Of a stretch of 24,141 nt of DNA, positions 1-8,313 are shown in pieces. The notes beneath the pieces are model-generated. The model was not told the origin of the DNA. It made no database searches and worked only from the letters and a program-made list of their open reading frames with translations. The stretch is from an uncultured Acidimicrobiaceae bacterium (GTDB taxonomy: Bacteria > Actinomycetota > Acidimicrobiia > Acidimicrobiales > Bog-793), in NCBI GenBank assembly GCA_903907185.1, contig CAIVND010000081.1, positions 1 through 24,141 of the forward strand, read 5' to 3'. The position numbers were made by a program, and so were the translations under genes. The first letter of the stretch is position 1. Every line of letters starts with the position of its first letter.

Positions 1-203
1 ATGAGAACGGTCCTGGAGTCAAGATCTACAACGGCGGGGACGAGCGAAAGACTGTAAAGAGCGGGAACCTCACAATTAGCGAAGGTGGACGTTCAATCGG
101 CTACAGCGTCGAAGATCCTTACGTGCGCGAATACTTTGAGGCTGAGCTCGCGAAGGAAGGGATGAAATCCAATATGCCCGAGGAGCTTTACGCCAACGAC
201 TGA
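1..203 (+). CDS. 3' end of an unrecognised protein (partial)
   Basis: The open frame runs from the window edge (codons starting at position 3) to a TGA at 201-203, giving the last 66 residues of a protein whose start lies outside. The tail is charged and soluble-looking. It carries a Gly-rich stretch followed by SVEDPYVREYFEAELAKEG and ends in PEELYAND. No membrane segment or family motif that I can name is visible. Codon use looks real and the stop is followed within 35 bases by a strong hairpin terminator, which supports a genuine gene end. The function is unknown; I do not assign one. Confidence 0.6.
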   Translation, partial: ENGPGVKIYNGGDERKTVKSGNLTISEGGRSIGYSVEDPYVREYFEAELAKEGMKSNMPEELYAND

Positions 204-236
204 TTCTTTGATCTAGGTCGGAATTAGGAATCGAAG

Positions 237-268
237 GAGGGGTCTCAGCAAATTTGCTGGGGCCCCTC
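237..268 (+). terminator. Strong hairpin terminator after the first gene
   Basis: A 16-base left arm starting GAGGGGTC pairs fully with the right arm ending GGCCCCTC, allowing three G-U pairs. The centre is AAATTT, so the real loop is about four bases. A short T-rich stretch (TCATTTTC) follows on the plus strand, fitting intrinsic termination of the partial gene ending at 203. It lies between this gene and the converging minus-strand gene ending at 332, but the minus-strand side lacks a T-run. Confidence 0.7.
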
Positions 269-331
269 TCATTTTCGCGATCAGCTCCATCTCTAGGGGG
301 GAGTTATTAGCAGATGCCGGATCAAGAAGGA

Positions 332-2443
332 TCACGGAACAGCACCTTCGAGTCGAACGAGCCCGTCGAGTGCAAGCACACCGTGGTCCTTTTCAAGCAC
401 GACCAGTGGGTTTATCTCTGCCTCGATGAGTCGGTCGCCAAAGTGAACAACGAATTCGCTGAAACGTACTATCGCCGAGGCGAGCGCTTCGATATCAGCG
501 ACGATCTGGCCTCGGGCCCCGCTAAGCATTGGTCTTGCCTTTAGTCGTTCAATCATGGCCCGCGCGTCCGCGAGGTCTACCGGCACCAGTGAAAGCACAG
601 TGTCAGCGATGAGCTCGGTGTTGATACCCCCAGAGCCGAGCACGATCGCGGCACCGAGGAGCGGATCGCGGGTCATTCCGAGGAGCATCTCGAGACCACG
701 GTGCATCTCTTCGAGGAGAAACCCCTCAATCTCGAGCTCAGGAAGATGTTCCGTAATTTTGAACACCATGTCGCGAGCGCTTTGGGCAAGTTGACTGTGC
801 GTAAGCCCGAGTACGACGCCTCCAACGTCACTCTTGTGGTTGAGCTCACCCGCGAGCAACTTCAGCACAAGCGGCTCGTGAAGGTCGCTCGCAGCCAAAT
901 CGATATCTTCGACGGTTCTTGCAACGGACCGCCTCGGACTGGCGATTCCAAAGGTCGCAAACATATCCTTAGCGTTCGCTTCATTGAGCAAATATCCCGA
1001 TGGCGGGGTTTGGTCGGTGCTCGAAGATTGATCATCATCTGCAGCAGGAGAGCCAATGCAGAGCACCGAGAGTGCGGCGACACAGTCCTCAGGTGCATCA
1101 AATGCCGGAACGCCGTTACGGTTCAACCGTTGGAGCACCTCCGGAATGTGGGGGCTCACGTACGCGAATATCGGTGGAACTCCCACTCGTGTGGCGATCT
1201 CGATCAGTGGATCCGCAACGAGTCGTGGTTGCGCAACCCCGGTGGAACCGATGACGACAATGAGCGCGTCAAAGTCTCGACTCATGGCAAGACAGCTAAT
1301 TATGGGACCCATGACCTCTGGCCGACCACCGGCTAATGTGAGATCGATTGGGTTATGGGAAAGGCCGTGATCGGCGTTCGGGAGAATCTGCTTGATCTGT
1401 TCGCGAAGATGTTCACCCGGAGCAGGCAAACTCAAGCCCGAGGCTCCACAGGCATCGGCGATCAAGGTGCCCGCACCCCCCGTGGTTGTAAGCACCCCGA
1501 CGCGACGACCCGGTGCCGTTTTATGCGTGGCGAGTGCGCCAGAGATAGCGAGTAGTTCGGCAAAGCGAGAGACGCGGTGGACACCTGCTTGCGCAAAGAG
1601 CGCATCGAAGATTCGGTCGCTTCCTGCGAGTGCACCCGTGTGCGAGGTAGCTGCTCGCGCCCCAGCCTCGGATCGTCCAACCTTGTAACAGACAATCTCC
1701 TTGCCAGCCTCTCGAGCGTGTTGTGCCGCAACAAGAAATCGCTGAGGGTTTCGGAGTGTCTCTAAGTAGAGGGCGATCACTGAGGTTGTGTTATCTCTCG
1801 CGAAGTATTCAATGCAGTCGGAGACCTCTAGATCTGCCTCATTTCCGGTTGAGATCAATTTTGAAAGGCCGATGCCGCGGGCAGATGCTCGCGAGAGGAG
1901 CGATGCCATGATTCCTCCGCTCTGGGACGCAAGTCCGATGCCGCCGGCGATCATCCCAGGAGTCTCGAGGACATCGCTTGGTGAGAGCATCACACCATCG
2001 CAGAGGTTGATGACACCGAGCGTGTTCGGTCCGAGGATCCGCATCGGCCCCGCAGCTTCTACGAGCGCTTTTTCGAGGGCTTTGCCCTCGTTGTCACCGT
2101 CAGCGAACCCCGACGCCAGCACGATTGCAGCGGCCGTTCCTCGGGCAGCCAATTCACCGATCACGCTGACTGCGTTTCTCGCACCGAGAGCTACGAAGGC
2201 GATGTCGGGAGCATCAGGCAGTTCCGAGATGCTCGACACTGTGAGGTAGCCGTCGACCTGGGGAAGGCTTGGATTGACAATGTACGCCGGTCCTTGGAAA
2301 CCACCACGACGGAGGAACTTGACCGGCCGGCCAGAGGTCTTTGAGAAGTCTGCCGATCCACCGATAATCGCAATGCTCGTTGGTTGCATGAGATGCGAGA
2401 TCGCCTCGCATGCTTTTGTGGCGTCAGCGGTCTCGCTAGTCAC
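332..2443 (-). CDS. ADP-forming (NDP-forming) acyl-CoA synthetase, fused alpha and beta domains
   Basis: Predicted to interconvert acyl-CoA + ADP + phosphate and free acid + ATP + CoA in the cytosol. The N-terminus has a CoA-binding Rossmann fold (SIAIIGGSADFSKTSGRPV), then a succinyl-CoA-ligase-like domain with the phosphorylated-His motif ATSHTGALAG (His about residue 268). A C-terminal ATP-grasp domain (about residues 470-700) ends with the typical EINPLVVL. About 703 residues is normal for the fused family. I place the start at a GTG that overlaps the stop of the upstream crotonase gene, which suggests translational coupling. An in-frame ATG at 2488 is the alternative; neither has a clear Shine-Dalgarno. 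With its crotonase partner it suggests use or release of an acyl-CoA intermediate. The acyl substrate is not readable from sequence. Confidence 0.9.
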   Translation of the reverse strand: MTSETADATKACEAISHLMQPTSIAIIGGSADFSKTSGRPVKFLRRGGFQGPAYIVNPSLPQVDGYLTVSSISELPDAPDIAFVALGARNAVSVIGELAARGTAAAIVLASGFADGDNEGKALEKALVEAAGPMRILGPNTLGVINLCDGVMLSPSDVLETPGMIAGGIGLASQSGGIMASLLSRASARGIGLSKLISTGNEADLEVSDCIEYFARDNTTSVIALYLETLRNPQRFLVAAQHAREAGKEIVCYKVGRSEAGARAATSHTGALAGSDRIFDALFAQAGVHRVSRFAELLAISGALATHKTAPGRRVGVLTTTGGAGTLIADACGASGLSLPAPGEHLREQIKQILPNADHGLSHNPIDLTLAGGRPEVMGPIISCLAMSRDFDALIVVIGSTGVAQPRLVADPLIEIATRVGVPPIFAYVSPHIPEVLQRLNRNGVPAFDAPEDCVAALSVLCIGSPAADDDQSSSTDQTPPSGYLLNEANAKDMFATFGIASPRRSVARTVEDIDLAASDLHEPLVLKLLAGELNHKSDVGGVVLGLTHSQLAQSARDMVFKITEHLPELEIEGFLLEEMHRGLEMLLGMTRDPLLGAAIVLGSGGINTELIADTVLSLVPVDLADARAMIERLKARPMLSGARGQIVADIEALASAIVRFSEFVVHFGDRLIEAEINPLVVLEKDHGVLALDGLVRLEGAVP

Positions 2444-3251
2444 GTCGACGGGACTGGAGAAAGTCAGTGACGAGGTCGTGATGAGCATCGGTTGTGTAAC
2501 AGATTGCCTGGGCAGCAGCTCCCAATGCGAACACCTCATCAAGAGACAGTTCAAGGCTTCGATCGAGGATTGACTTCGTCAGCGCAATGGCACTGAGGGG
2601 CGCATCACTCATCTCTCTTGCGAATTGCCGGGCAGCCCCGAGAAGCTCGTCCTGTTCGACGAGACGGTCAACTAGCCCGATGGTGAGAGCCTCCTCTGCA
2701 TCGATGCTCCGGCCGCTGAAGATCAGCTCCTTGGCCTTTGCCAATCCGACCCTGCGGGGCAAGAAGTAATTCCCGCCACCATCGGGAATGAGACCGCGCC
2801 GCAAGTAGCTCATGGCGAAGGTCGCTTTGCCTCCTGCGACAAGGAAGTCACAGCACAGTGCAAGGTCGCAGCCAAGTCCTACTGCCGGGCCGTTTACCGC
2901 CGCCACGGTTATCTTGTTCAGCGTGTGGAGTCTCGCAACAGCGCGCGAAACCTCTTGCATGCGGAGCCATCCGGCGTAGGCGACCTCGCCAGCAGGGTTA
3001 GCCATCCGCGACTGCATCGCCTTGAGATCACCTCCGGCACAAAATGCTCGACCTGCGCCGGTAAGTATGACGGCGCGTATCGAGGGATCAGCTCCGAGTC
3101 TGATGAACACTGCGAGCATCTGTTCGCGAAGTTCATCACTCATTGCATTACGTGCCTCTGGACGATCGAGGACAACAGTAGCGATGCCTTCGTCGAGTTC
3201 GACCCGAACTAACGGTCGCTCCTTCGAATCATCGGGAAGGTCAGTCGTCAA
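2436..3251 (-). CDS. Enoyl-CoA hydratase/isomerase family protein (PaaG-like active site)
   Basis: Crotonase-fold protein of 271 residues acting on acyl-CoA thioesters. The oxyanion-hole regions GAGRAFCAGGDLKAMQ and AAVNGPAVGLGCDLAL are clear. The two glutamates of classical enoyl-CoA hydratase are not conserved: GCDLA has Asp, and Tyr occupies the position before LRRGLIPDGGG. The Asp in LIPDGGG matches the catalytic position of PaaG-type isomerases, so an isomerase or ring-rearranging role is more likely than simple hydration. Start is TTG, chosen because GGAGG lies five bases upstream. The stop overlaps the proposed GTG of the acyl-CoA synthetase, so the two probably form one transcript. 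The exact substrate is unknown. Confidence 0.88.
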   Translation of the reverse strand: MTTDLPDDSKERPLVRVELDEGIATVVLDRPEARNAMSDELREQMLAVFIRLGADPSIRAVILTGAGRAFCAGGDLKAMQSRMANPAGEVAYAGWLRMQEVSRAVARLHTLNKITVAAVNGPAVGLGCDLALCCDFLVAGGKATFAMSYLRRGLIPDGGGNYFLPRRVGLAKAKELIFSGRSIDAEEALTIGLVDRLVEQDELLGAARQFAREMSDAPLSAIALTKSILDRSLELSLDEVFALGAAAQAICYTTDAHHDLVTDFLQSRRRD

Positions 3252-3423
3252 GTTCTCCTCCGATCTTGGCAGAGTTGATCAGTGCGTCAATCGACCTACT
3301 GACGTGGACGCTAAATCAGGGCGTTCACCACTCTGGCTCGCAGTGGATCTGCCAAAGATGTAACAGATTCAATCCGCGACACCAACGTAGTAGAGACCCT
3401 CTCGCCTGGCTGACCGAAGCGAG

Positions 3424-4875
3424 TTACCGCTGGACGTAGCTGGACTCGCGCCACTCTCGCTCAAAGGGGAGCCTCCAGCGGTAAGGCTCGATGATCTCAT
3501 TCATGGAATCTGGTCCCCAGGTATCGGCAGCATAAGGCTGGACAGGCGGTGGATCCGAAAGGAGCGGCGCGGAGACCTCCCAAAGTCGCTCGATGTCTTT
3601 GGCGCTGGAGAAGAGAGTGCGGTCACCGGACATCGCGTCATGGATAAGACGCTCGTACGCTTCGAGCACATCGCGTTCGCGACCGGTCTCATGGAGCGCG
3701 AACTGGAGGCTGAGTTTGTCGAGATCCATTCCTGGTCCTGGACTCTTCCCGTAGAAAGAGAGCGACAGTTTTGACGAGTCGGCAAGGTCAAAGGTCAGAT
3801 GATCCGGCCCCTGTGCTCCGATACCTGATCCAGCTGGGAACATGCTCTTTGGGGGCTCCCGAAATGCAATCGAGATGATCCGTGCCCCAGCCGCCATACG
3901 TTTGCCAGTTCGAAGATAAAACGGAACTCCAGCCCATCGCCAGTTATCGATCTCGCATCGGAGGGCGATAAAAGTCTCCGTATCGGAGTCGGGTGCGACA
4001 CCAGGAAGGCCGCGGTAGCCCTCGTACTGACCTCGGACGACATCGGAGATCTCGATCGGTCGAAGCGAACGAAATACCTTGTTCTTCTCTTCGCTAATTG
4101 CATCAGGTGTCAGCGCAGTAGGAGGTTCCATGGCGATAAACCCAAGAATCTGAAGCAGATGGGTGACGACCATATCGCGGAAGGCACCTGTCGCCTCGTA
4201 AAAAGGTGCTCGATCCGCCACAGAGAGTGTCTCGGGCACGTCGATCTGCACGTGATCAATGTGATTCCGATTCCAGATCGGTTCAAAGAGTCCATTGGCA
4301 AATCTGAACACAAGGATGTTGAGCGCTGCCTCCTTGCCAAGAAAGTGGTCGATCCGAAAGATCTGGTCCTCGTCGAAGATCTCATGAAGAAAGCTGTTCA
4401 ACTCTGTAGCGGATTTGAGGTCAGTTCCAAATGGCTTCTCGATGATGATTCGAGATCGTTCGACGAGCTTTGCCTCCTCGAGCACCCTGAGGACAACTCG
4501 AGCAGCTCCCGGAGGGATGCTTAGATAGTGGAGTCGTTGCGGACTTCCGCCGAGAATCTCCTCTGCATCAGCAACAGCGTCTGCGAGTGCCTGGGCTCCG
4601 CTGGCAGAGTTGATGTAGCTCAAGCGGCTTACGAACCGTTCCCACTCCTCCTCGTCGATCGTGCGAGTACTTGATTCCTCACAGGCGTCGCGGGCGAATA
4701 CGCGGAACTTTGCAGTGTCGCTATCGAGCAGCGAGGTGCCGATGATGCGACATCGTTCAAGTACTCCGGCGCGATAGAGGTTGAAAAGCCCTGGTAGCAG
4801 CTTTCGACGAGCGAGGTCGCCGGTGGCGCCGAAGAGCACAACAACGTGCGGGGAGACAGGACTCATTGGGGGCAT
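3424..4875 (-). CDS. zwf: Glucose-6-phosphate 1-dehydrogenase
   Basis: First enzyme of the oxidative pentose phosphate pathway: glucose-6-phosphate + NADP+ to 6-phosphogluconolactone + NADPH, in the cytosol. At 483 residues it has the family length. The N-terminus carries the nucleotide-binding loop LFGATGDLARRKLLPGL (about residues 14-30). EKPFG is at 146-150, and the substrate/active-site signature RIDHFLGKE is at 174-182, with Phe for the common Tyr. The later FRDMVVTHLLQILGFIAMEPP segment is also typical. Start is ATG with GGTAGG upstream; a second ATG three codons in is possible. No 6-phosphogluconolactonase or gnd gene is adjacent, so zwf stands alone here, about 145 bases after the aldo/keto reductase gene on the same strand. 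Confidence 0.96.
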   Translation of the reverse strand: MPPMSPVSPHVVVLFGATGDLARRKLLPGLFNLYRAGVLERCRIIGTSLLDSDTAKFRVFARDACEESSTRTIDEEEWERFVSRLSYINSASGAQALADAVADAEEILGGSPQRLHYLSIPPGAARVVLRVLEEAKLVERSRIIIEKPFGTDLKSATELNSFLHEIFDEDQIFRIDHFLGKEAALNILVFRFANGLFEPIWNRNHIDHVQIDVPETLSVADRAPFYEATGAFRDMVVTHLLQILGFIAMEPPTALTPDAISEEKNKVFRSLRPIEISDVVRGQYEGYRGLPGVAPDSDTETFIALRCEIDNWRWAGVPFYLRTGKRMAAGARIISIAFREPPKSMFPAGSGIGAQGPDHLTFDLADSSKLSLSFYGKSPGPGMDLDKLSLQFALHETGRERDVLEAYERLIHDAMSGDRTLFSSAKDIERLWEVSAPLLSDPPPVQPYAADTWGPDSMNEIIEPYRWRLPFEREWRESSYVQR

Positions 4876-5020
4876 GGGACCTACCGATACATGGGGGTAT
4901 TGCTAAGTCTAGTAAGACATTGCTCTAGGGCGCGGCCGATCAATTTTTTGGCTGAACCCTGGTCGATGGTTATCTTGGCGAAGCCGCTCTCATCGTTCGA
5001 ATCTACTTACGGTGATGCAC

Positions 5021-5968
5021 CTAGCGAACTTGATTGAGCCGGCGAGTTGCCTCTTCGTAAACATCTCGATCGAGAGGACCGCGAATTGCTGCCTCAATAT
5101 TTTCAATGAGGTGGTCATGGTTCGAGGTGCCCACAATGGTGGTGTCGATCGACGGATTGCTGAGCGTGTAGCGAAGAACGAACGAGATCTTGGTTTCACC
5201 CTCAAGGAGATCATCGAGCCCTGCTGCAAGAAAACTGTCTAGTTCAGATGTTGAACCTGGCTCCTGCGTGCCGGTGGTTTCGGGGAGTGATGAGGCCAAC
5301 TGCCGATTTCTAGTTGTTCCACTACCACGAACAATCGTGCCAAGACCAAGCTCCTTGACCTGCTTGATAGCCGGACCAAAATCGAGCCGGAAGGCTGAAT
5401 AGGGAAATTGGACGGTCTCGTGGAATCCACGATCGAGCTGATCATCAAGGTCGGTGAGGGTGCCCGTCAGCCCAAGATGAAGTACCTTTCCCTCTTCTTT
5501 GAGGGCGAGAAGCTCCTCGAGCGCACCCGTCGTCTCGAGCTCATCGACTGACGCCGCCCGGGCGAGCTGGACCAGATCAAGATGGTCTGTTGCCATTGCC
5601 CTGAGGCTCCATTCAACACAGTCTCGGACGCCTTTTGCTGTCCAATCCTTCGCGTAACCGTCGGCGTTGCGAGGTTCATACAAGGGAAGGCCTTGAGCGA
5701 GAAAACCAACCTTCCCGGCAAGGAAATACTCGTTGCGGCGGTGGCTGATATATCGTCCCACCAGCTGCTCCGCGATTCCGTAGACGGGTGCAGTATCGAG
5801 ATAGTTGATACCGAGATCAAGGACCTCATTAAGAATGCGCCCTGCATCATCTGAGGTCAGATCCGGTCGGATGGAAGAATCTGCAGCGCGTAGTGCACTT
5901 ATTCCGTACCCAAGCCGGGTGATTGAAAGTCCAGTTTTGCCAAGTACGGTGCGAGGCTGCGATGTCAT
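5021..5968 (-). CDS. Aldo/keto reductase family protein lacking the usual catalytic His
   Basis: A TIM-barrel aldo/keto reductase of 315 residues, normally an NADPH-dependent carbonyl reductase or dehydrogenase. The start region VLGKTGLSITRLGYG and the tetrad residues Asp58 and Tyr63 (YLDTAPVYG) and Lys86 (AGKVG) are present. The strand that normally ends in a catalytic His (LVQLH) reads LDLVQLARAAS, with Ala136 in that place. The C-terminal cofactor-binding region IDTTIVGTSNHDHLIENIEAA is intact. The ATG has GGAG five bases upstream. Loss of His suggests altered chemistry, as in double-bond reductase members of the superfamily, or reduced activity; this is inference. It sits between zwf, a possible NADPH source, and the methyltransferase gene. 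Confidence 0.9.
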   Translation of the reverse strand: MTSQPRTVLGKTGLSITRLGYGISALRAADSSIRPDLTSDDAGRILNEVLDLGINYLDTAPVYGIAEQLVGRYISHRRNEYFLAGKVGFLAQGLPLYEPRNADGYAKDWTAKGVRDCVEWSLRAMATDHLDLVQLARAASVDELETTGALEELLALKEEGKVLHLGLTGTLTDLDDQLDRGFHETVQFPYSAFRLDFGPAIKQVKELGLGTIVRGSGTTRNRQLASSLPETTGTQEPGSTSELDSFLAAGLDDLLEGETKISFVLRYTLSNPSIDTTIVGTSNHDHLIENIEAAIRGPLDRDVYEEATRRLNQVR

Positions 5969-6138
5969 TTGGGCTCCATTCGACCGCTTCAGGAGAGTGC
6001 TCGCCGAAGTATAGGCATCTGAAAATCGGCGTTTCTTCGAGTCGCATTGGGTCTCATGGGCAGGTCAGGTGTATAGCCTTTGCGTCCCGCTGACCACTAC
6101 GACAACTCGAATGAGGTGGGGAAGAGGGCTCTCGGCTC

Positions 6139-6924
6139 TTATTTTTTGACCTTGTGCGCAACGACGAAGATCCGTCGAAAGGGGTAGACGGTTCCATAGG
6201 GGTGTGGCGGATAGGCCTCGCGTAAAATCTCACGGTACCGATCGAGAAATAGCTCAGATTCGCCGGGGTCCAGCGCCGTCAGGTAGGGACGAAGAACACT
6301 CCCTTTCGTCCATTCGAGAACCGCATCGTCACCCGGGAGCATCTGGTAGTACGTGGTCTCCCAGGCATCAACTTCACATCCGAGATCCGTCAGAGTCTCG
6401 ATATAGGTCGCCGGCTCCTCAATCGATTGCGATCGATTGAACGGTTCTAACCGATACTTCCATCTTGGTTCATCGGCAAGCTCACGGAGAAGGGCATGGC
6501 TTGGATTCTTGGCCATTGCGGGTACTTGAAACGCGAACCAACCGTTCATGGTGACCGAATCAATCAATAGCTTGAACAGCTCAAGGTGGCCGGGAACCCA
6601 CTGGAGAACTGCGTTTGACACAAGCACATCTGTTGGACGTTCTGGTCGATAGGTCCGAATATCACCAGCGCGGAAGGTAAGTCGAGAAGGGACCTCAAGT
6701 GATTCCGCTTCAGCGATCATCTCTGGTGAGTTGTCGATTCCGATGATCTGTGCATCTGGCCAGAGCGCAGCAAGTATGAGTGTGGCATTCCCAGGGCCGC
6801 AACCTAGGTCAACGATCGATCCCGGGTTCTTTACATGTATTCGTGAGAGGAGTTCACGAAATGGTCGAACCCGCTCATCTGCATACGTCAAATATTGGGA
6901 GGGGTCCCAGCGCATGTTCGTCAT
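6139..6924 (-). CDS. tam: Trans-aconitate 2-methyltransferase-like SAM-dependent methyltransferase
   Basis: Class I methyltransferase of 261 residues. The N-terminus MRWDPSQYLTYADERVRPFRELL is characteristic of trans-aconitate methyltransferase, which methylates the trans-aconitate formed spontaneously from cis-aconitate and so relieves TCA-cycle inhibition. SAM-binding motif I is IVDLGCGPGNATLIL; the acidic motif II is IIGIDNSPEMI. The C-terminal half (YYQMLPGDDAVLEWTKGSVLRPYL) also matches that family. I chose the ATG at 6924, eleven codons inside the longest open frame, because AAGG lies about seven bases upstream. It is the first gene of the minus-strand block and lies divergent to the amidohydrolase gene. 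Confidence 0.85.
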   Translation of the reverse strand: MTNMRWDPSQYLTYADERVRPFRELLSRIHVKNPGSIVDLGCGPGNATLILAALWPDAQIIGIDNSPEMIAEAESLEVPSRLTFRAGDIRTYRPERPTDVLVSNAVLQWVPGHLELFKLLIDSVTMNGWFAFQVPAMAKNPSHALLRELADEPRWKYRLEPFNRSQSIEEPATYIETLTDLGCEVDAWETTYYQMLPGDDAVLEWTKGSVLRPYLTALDPGESELFLDRYREILREAYPPHPYGTVYPFRRIFVVAHKVKK

Positions 6925-7088
6925 CTGACCACCTTGATTGTTGTCGGCTTTTCGCAACCGACCACTACCTGAAGAGATGCCTATCTACCCACCATACCTG
7001 CGCGACCTGAAGCGCCGTTGATGTCCAGGAGCAAAGAGGTGAACCTTGAGATTTGAATAAGAGGAGTTTTCTCTCGTTTTGTCCGTCC

Positions 7089-7117
7089 TTGCACAGTGAA
7101 GACCGTCGAGATAGTGA
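7089..7117 (+). promoter_or_regulatory. Possible sigma-70-type promoter for the amidohydrolase gene
   Basis: TTGCAC and TAGTGA are separated by 17 bases, about 110 bases before the ATG at 7227, in the divergent gap between the methyltransferase and amidohydrolase genes. The match to consensus is moderate, so this is only a candidate. Confidence 0.22.
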
Positions 7118-7226
7118 TTAATATCTGCCTCGGCGATGGAGGGGGAACTCTGTGGCCGTTCATGTTCGTGATTTCGTAGTTATTGTGCGCGTGCAAGCGG
7201 TTGCTCAGCGCATAAAAGGGGGATTA

Positions 7227-8258
7227 ATGAGAATTGATGCGGATGCACATGTTGATGAGACCGAGGCAACATGGGACTACATCGACAAGGATGATGAGCT
7301 ATTTAAGCCGATCTCGATGCCGACTGACGGTAGAGATCTGAAGTGGTGTGCTGACGGTATCGAACTTCGACGGCCCGTTCGTGACTATTTGCGCACTGGG
7401 GCGACCGAGGCGACGAGTCAATTACTTGACGTAGCGGCACGGCTCGAGCATCTTGATGAACTCCGCATCGATGTTCAAGTTCTTTTCCCGACGACCTTCA
7501 TACGAAGCCGATTTACCGGCCATGAGGAACTCGAACGCGTGCTCACTCACTCATACAACCGGTGGATTGCAGAACGTAGTGCACTCAGTAACGGCCGTCT
7601 CAGATGGGTAGCCGTGCTTCCACTGCACAATATGGATGAGGCGGTGAATGAGCTCAAATGGGCAAAAGAACATGGAGCGGTCGGCGTCTTTAAGAAGGGT
7701 GTCGAGTGCGAGGGTAGGGGAATTGCTGATCCGTATTTCTTTCCGCTCTACGAAGCAGCGAGCGCATTGGATATTCCGATCTGCGTACATACCGGCTCGG
7801 AGGGACGTTCTCAACTCTCTCCTGCTGCGCTCGATGCCGTACAAGCCTTTCTTCCAATCGTTACCTCGGGACTTGTAGATCGATTTCCCACGCTTCGATT
7901 TGGGATTATTGAGGCGGGCGTTTCATGGGTTCCATTTCTCCTTACCAACATTGCTGCTCGAAGTCGTGGCGAGCACATGCAAGGGATAACGCTTGACAAT
8001 GTGCTCAGTGTTGATGTCAATCTCCTCCGAGATTCAAATATCTTTGTTGCCTGTCAAAGTCATGAAGATCTCGCCTACGTTATGCAGTTCGGCCTGGAGG
8101 ACAATCTGATCGTGGGCACGGATTACACCCACGCCGACCAGTCGGCGGAGTTGAAGGCGCTTGATTTTGTCGAGGAGAGCGGACAATCAGGAGTGATCTC
8201 GGCTGAGATCGCGACGAAAATTCTTGATGACAATCCACGGCGCTTTTTTGGTCTGTAA
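7227..8258 (+). CDS. Amidohydrolase_2 (ACMSD-like) family metal-dependent hydrolase/decarboxylase
   Basis: TIM-barrel metalloenzyme of 343 residues from the family containing ACMSD and gamma-resorcylate decarboxylase; members hydrolyse or non-oxidatively decarboxylate aromatic and related acids. The N-terminal signature is IDADAHVDETEATWDYI. Further metal and active-site regions are ICVHTGSEG, FGIIEAGVSWVPF and the late Asp in GTDYTHADQS. Start at the ATG at 7227 has GGGGG five bases upstream and begins directly at the conserved core. A GTG at 7152 in the same frame also has an excellent GGAGGGGG six bases upstream and would add 25 residues. It is transcribed alone and divergently from tam. 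The substrate is unknown; the nearby ring-oxygenase and ring-cleavage-type genes make an aromatic acid plausible. Confidence 0.88.
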   Translation: MRIDADAHVDETEATWDYIDKDDELFKPISMPTDGRDLKWCADGIELRRPVRDYLRTGATEATSQLLDVAARLEHLDELRIDVQVLFPTTFIRSRFTGHEELERVLTHSYNRWIAERSALSNGRLRWVAVLPLHNMDEAVNELKWAKEHGAVGVFKKGVECEGRGIADPYFFPLYEAASALDIPICVHTGSEGRSQLSPAALDAVQAFLPIVTSGLVDRFPTLRFGIIEAGVSWVPFLLTNIAARSRGEHMQGITLDNVLSVDVNLLRDSNIFVACQSHEDLAYVMQFGLEDNLIVGTDYTHADQSAELKALDFVEESGQSGVISAEIATKILDDNPRRFFGL

Positions 8259-8313
8259 GGCGAGCTCCAGGTTGGTGAAGGGTTGAGTGGATCAACACTT
8301 TCCAACAGCTCCA

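Noticed and set aside
314..544. A 76-codon plus-strand frame after the first terminator
   Set aside because: It lies almost wholly antisense to the ATP-grasp end of the acyl-CoA synthetase, whose conserved EINPLVVL end is clearly the real frame.
701..1336. A 211-codon plus-strand frame
   Set aside because: Antisense to the acyl-CoA synthetase gene; no family motif and Arg/Cys-rich composition typical of a shadow frame.
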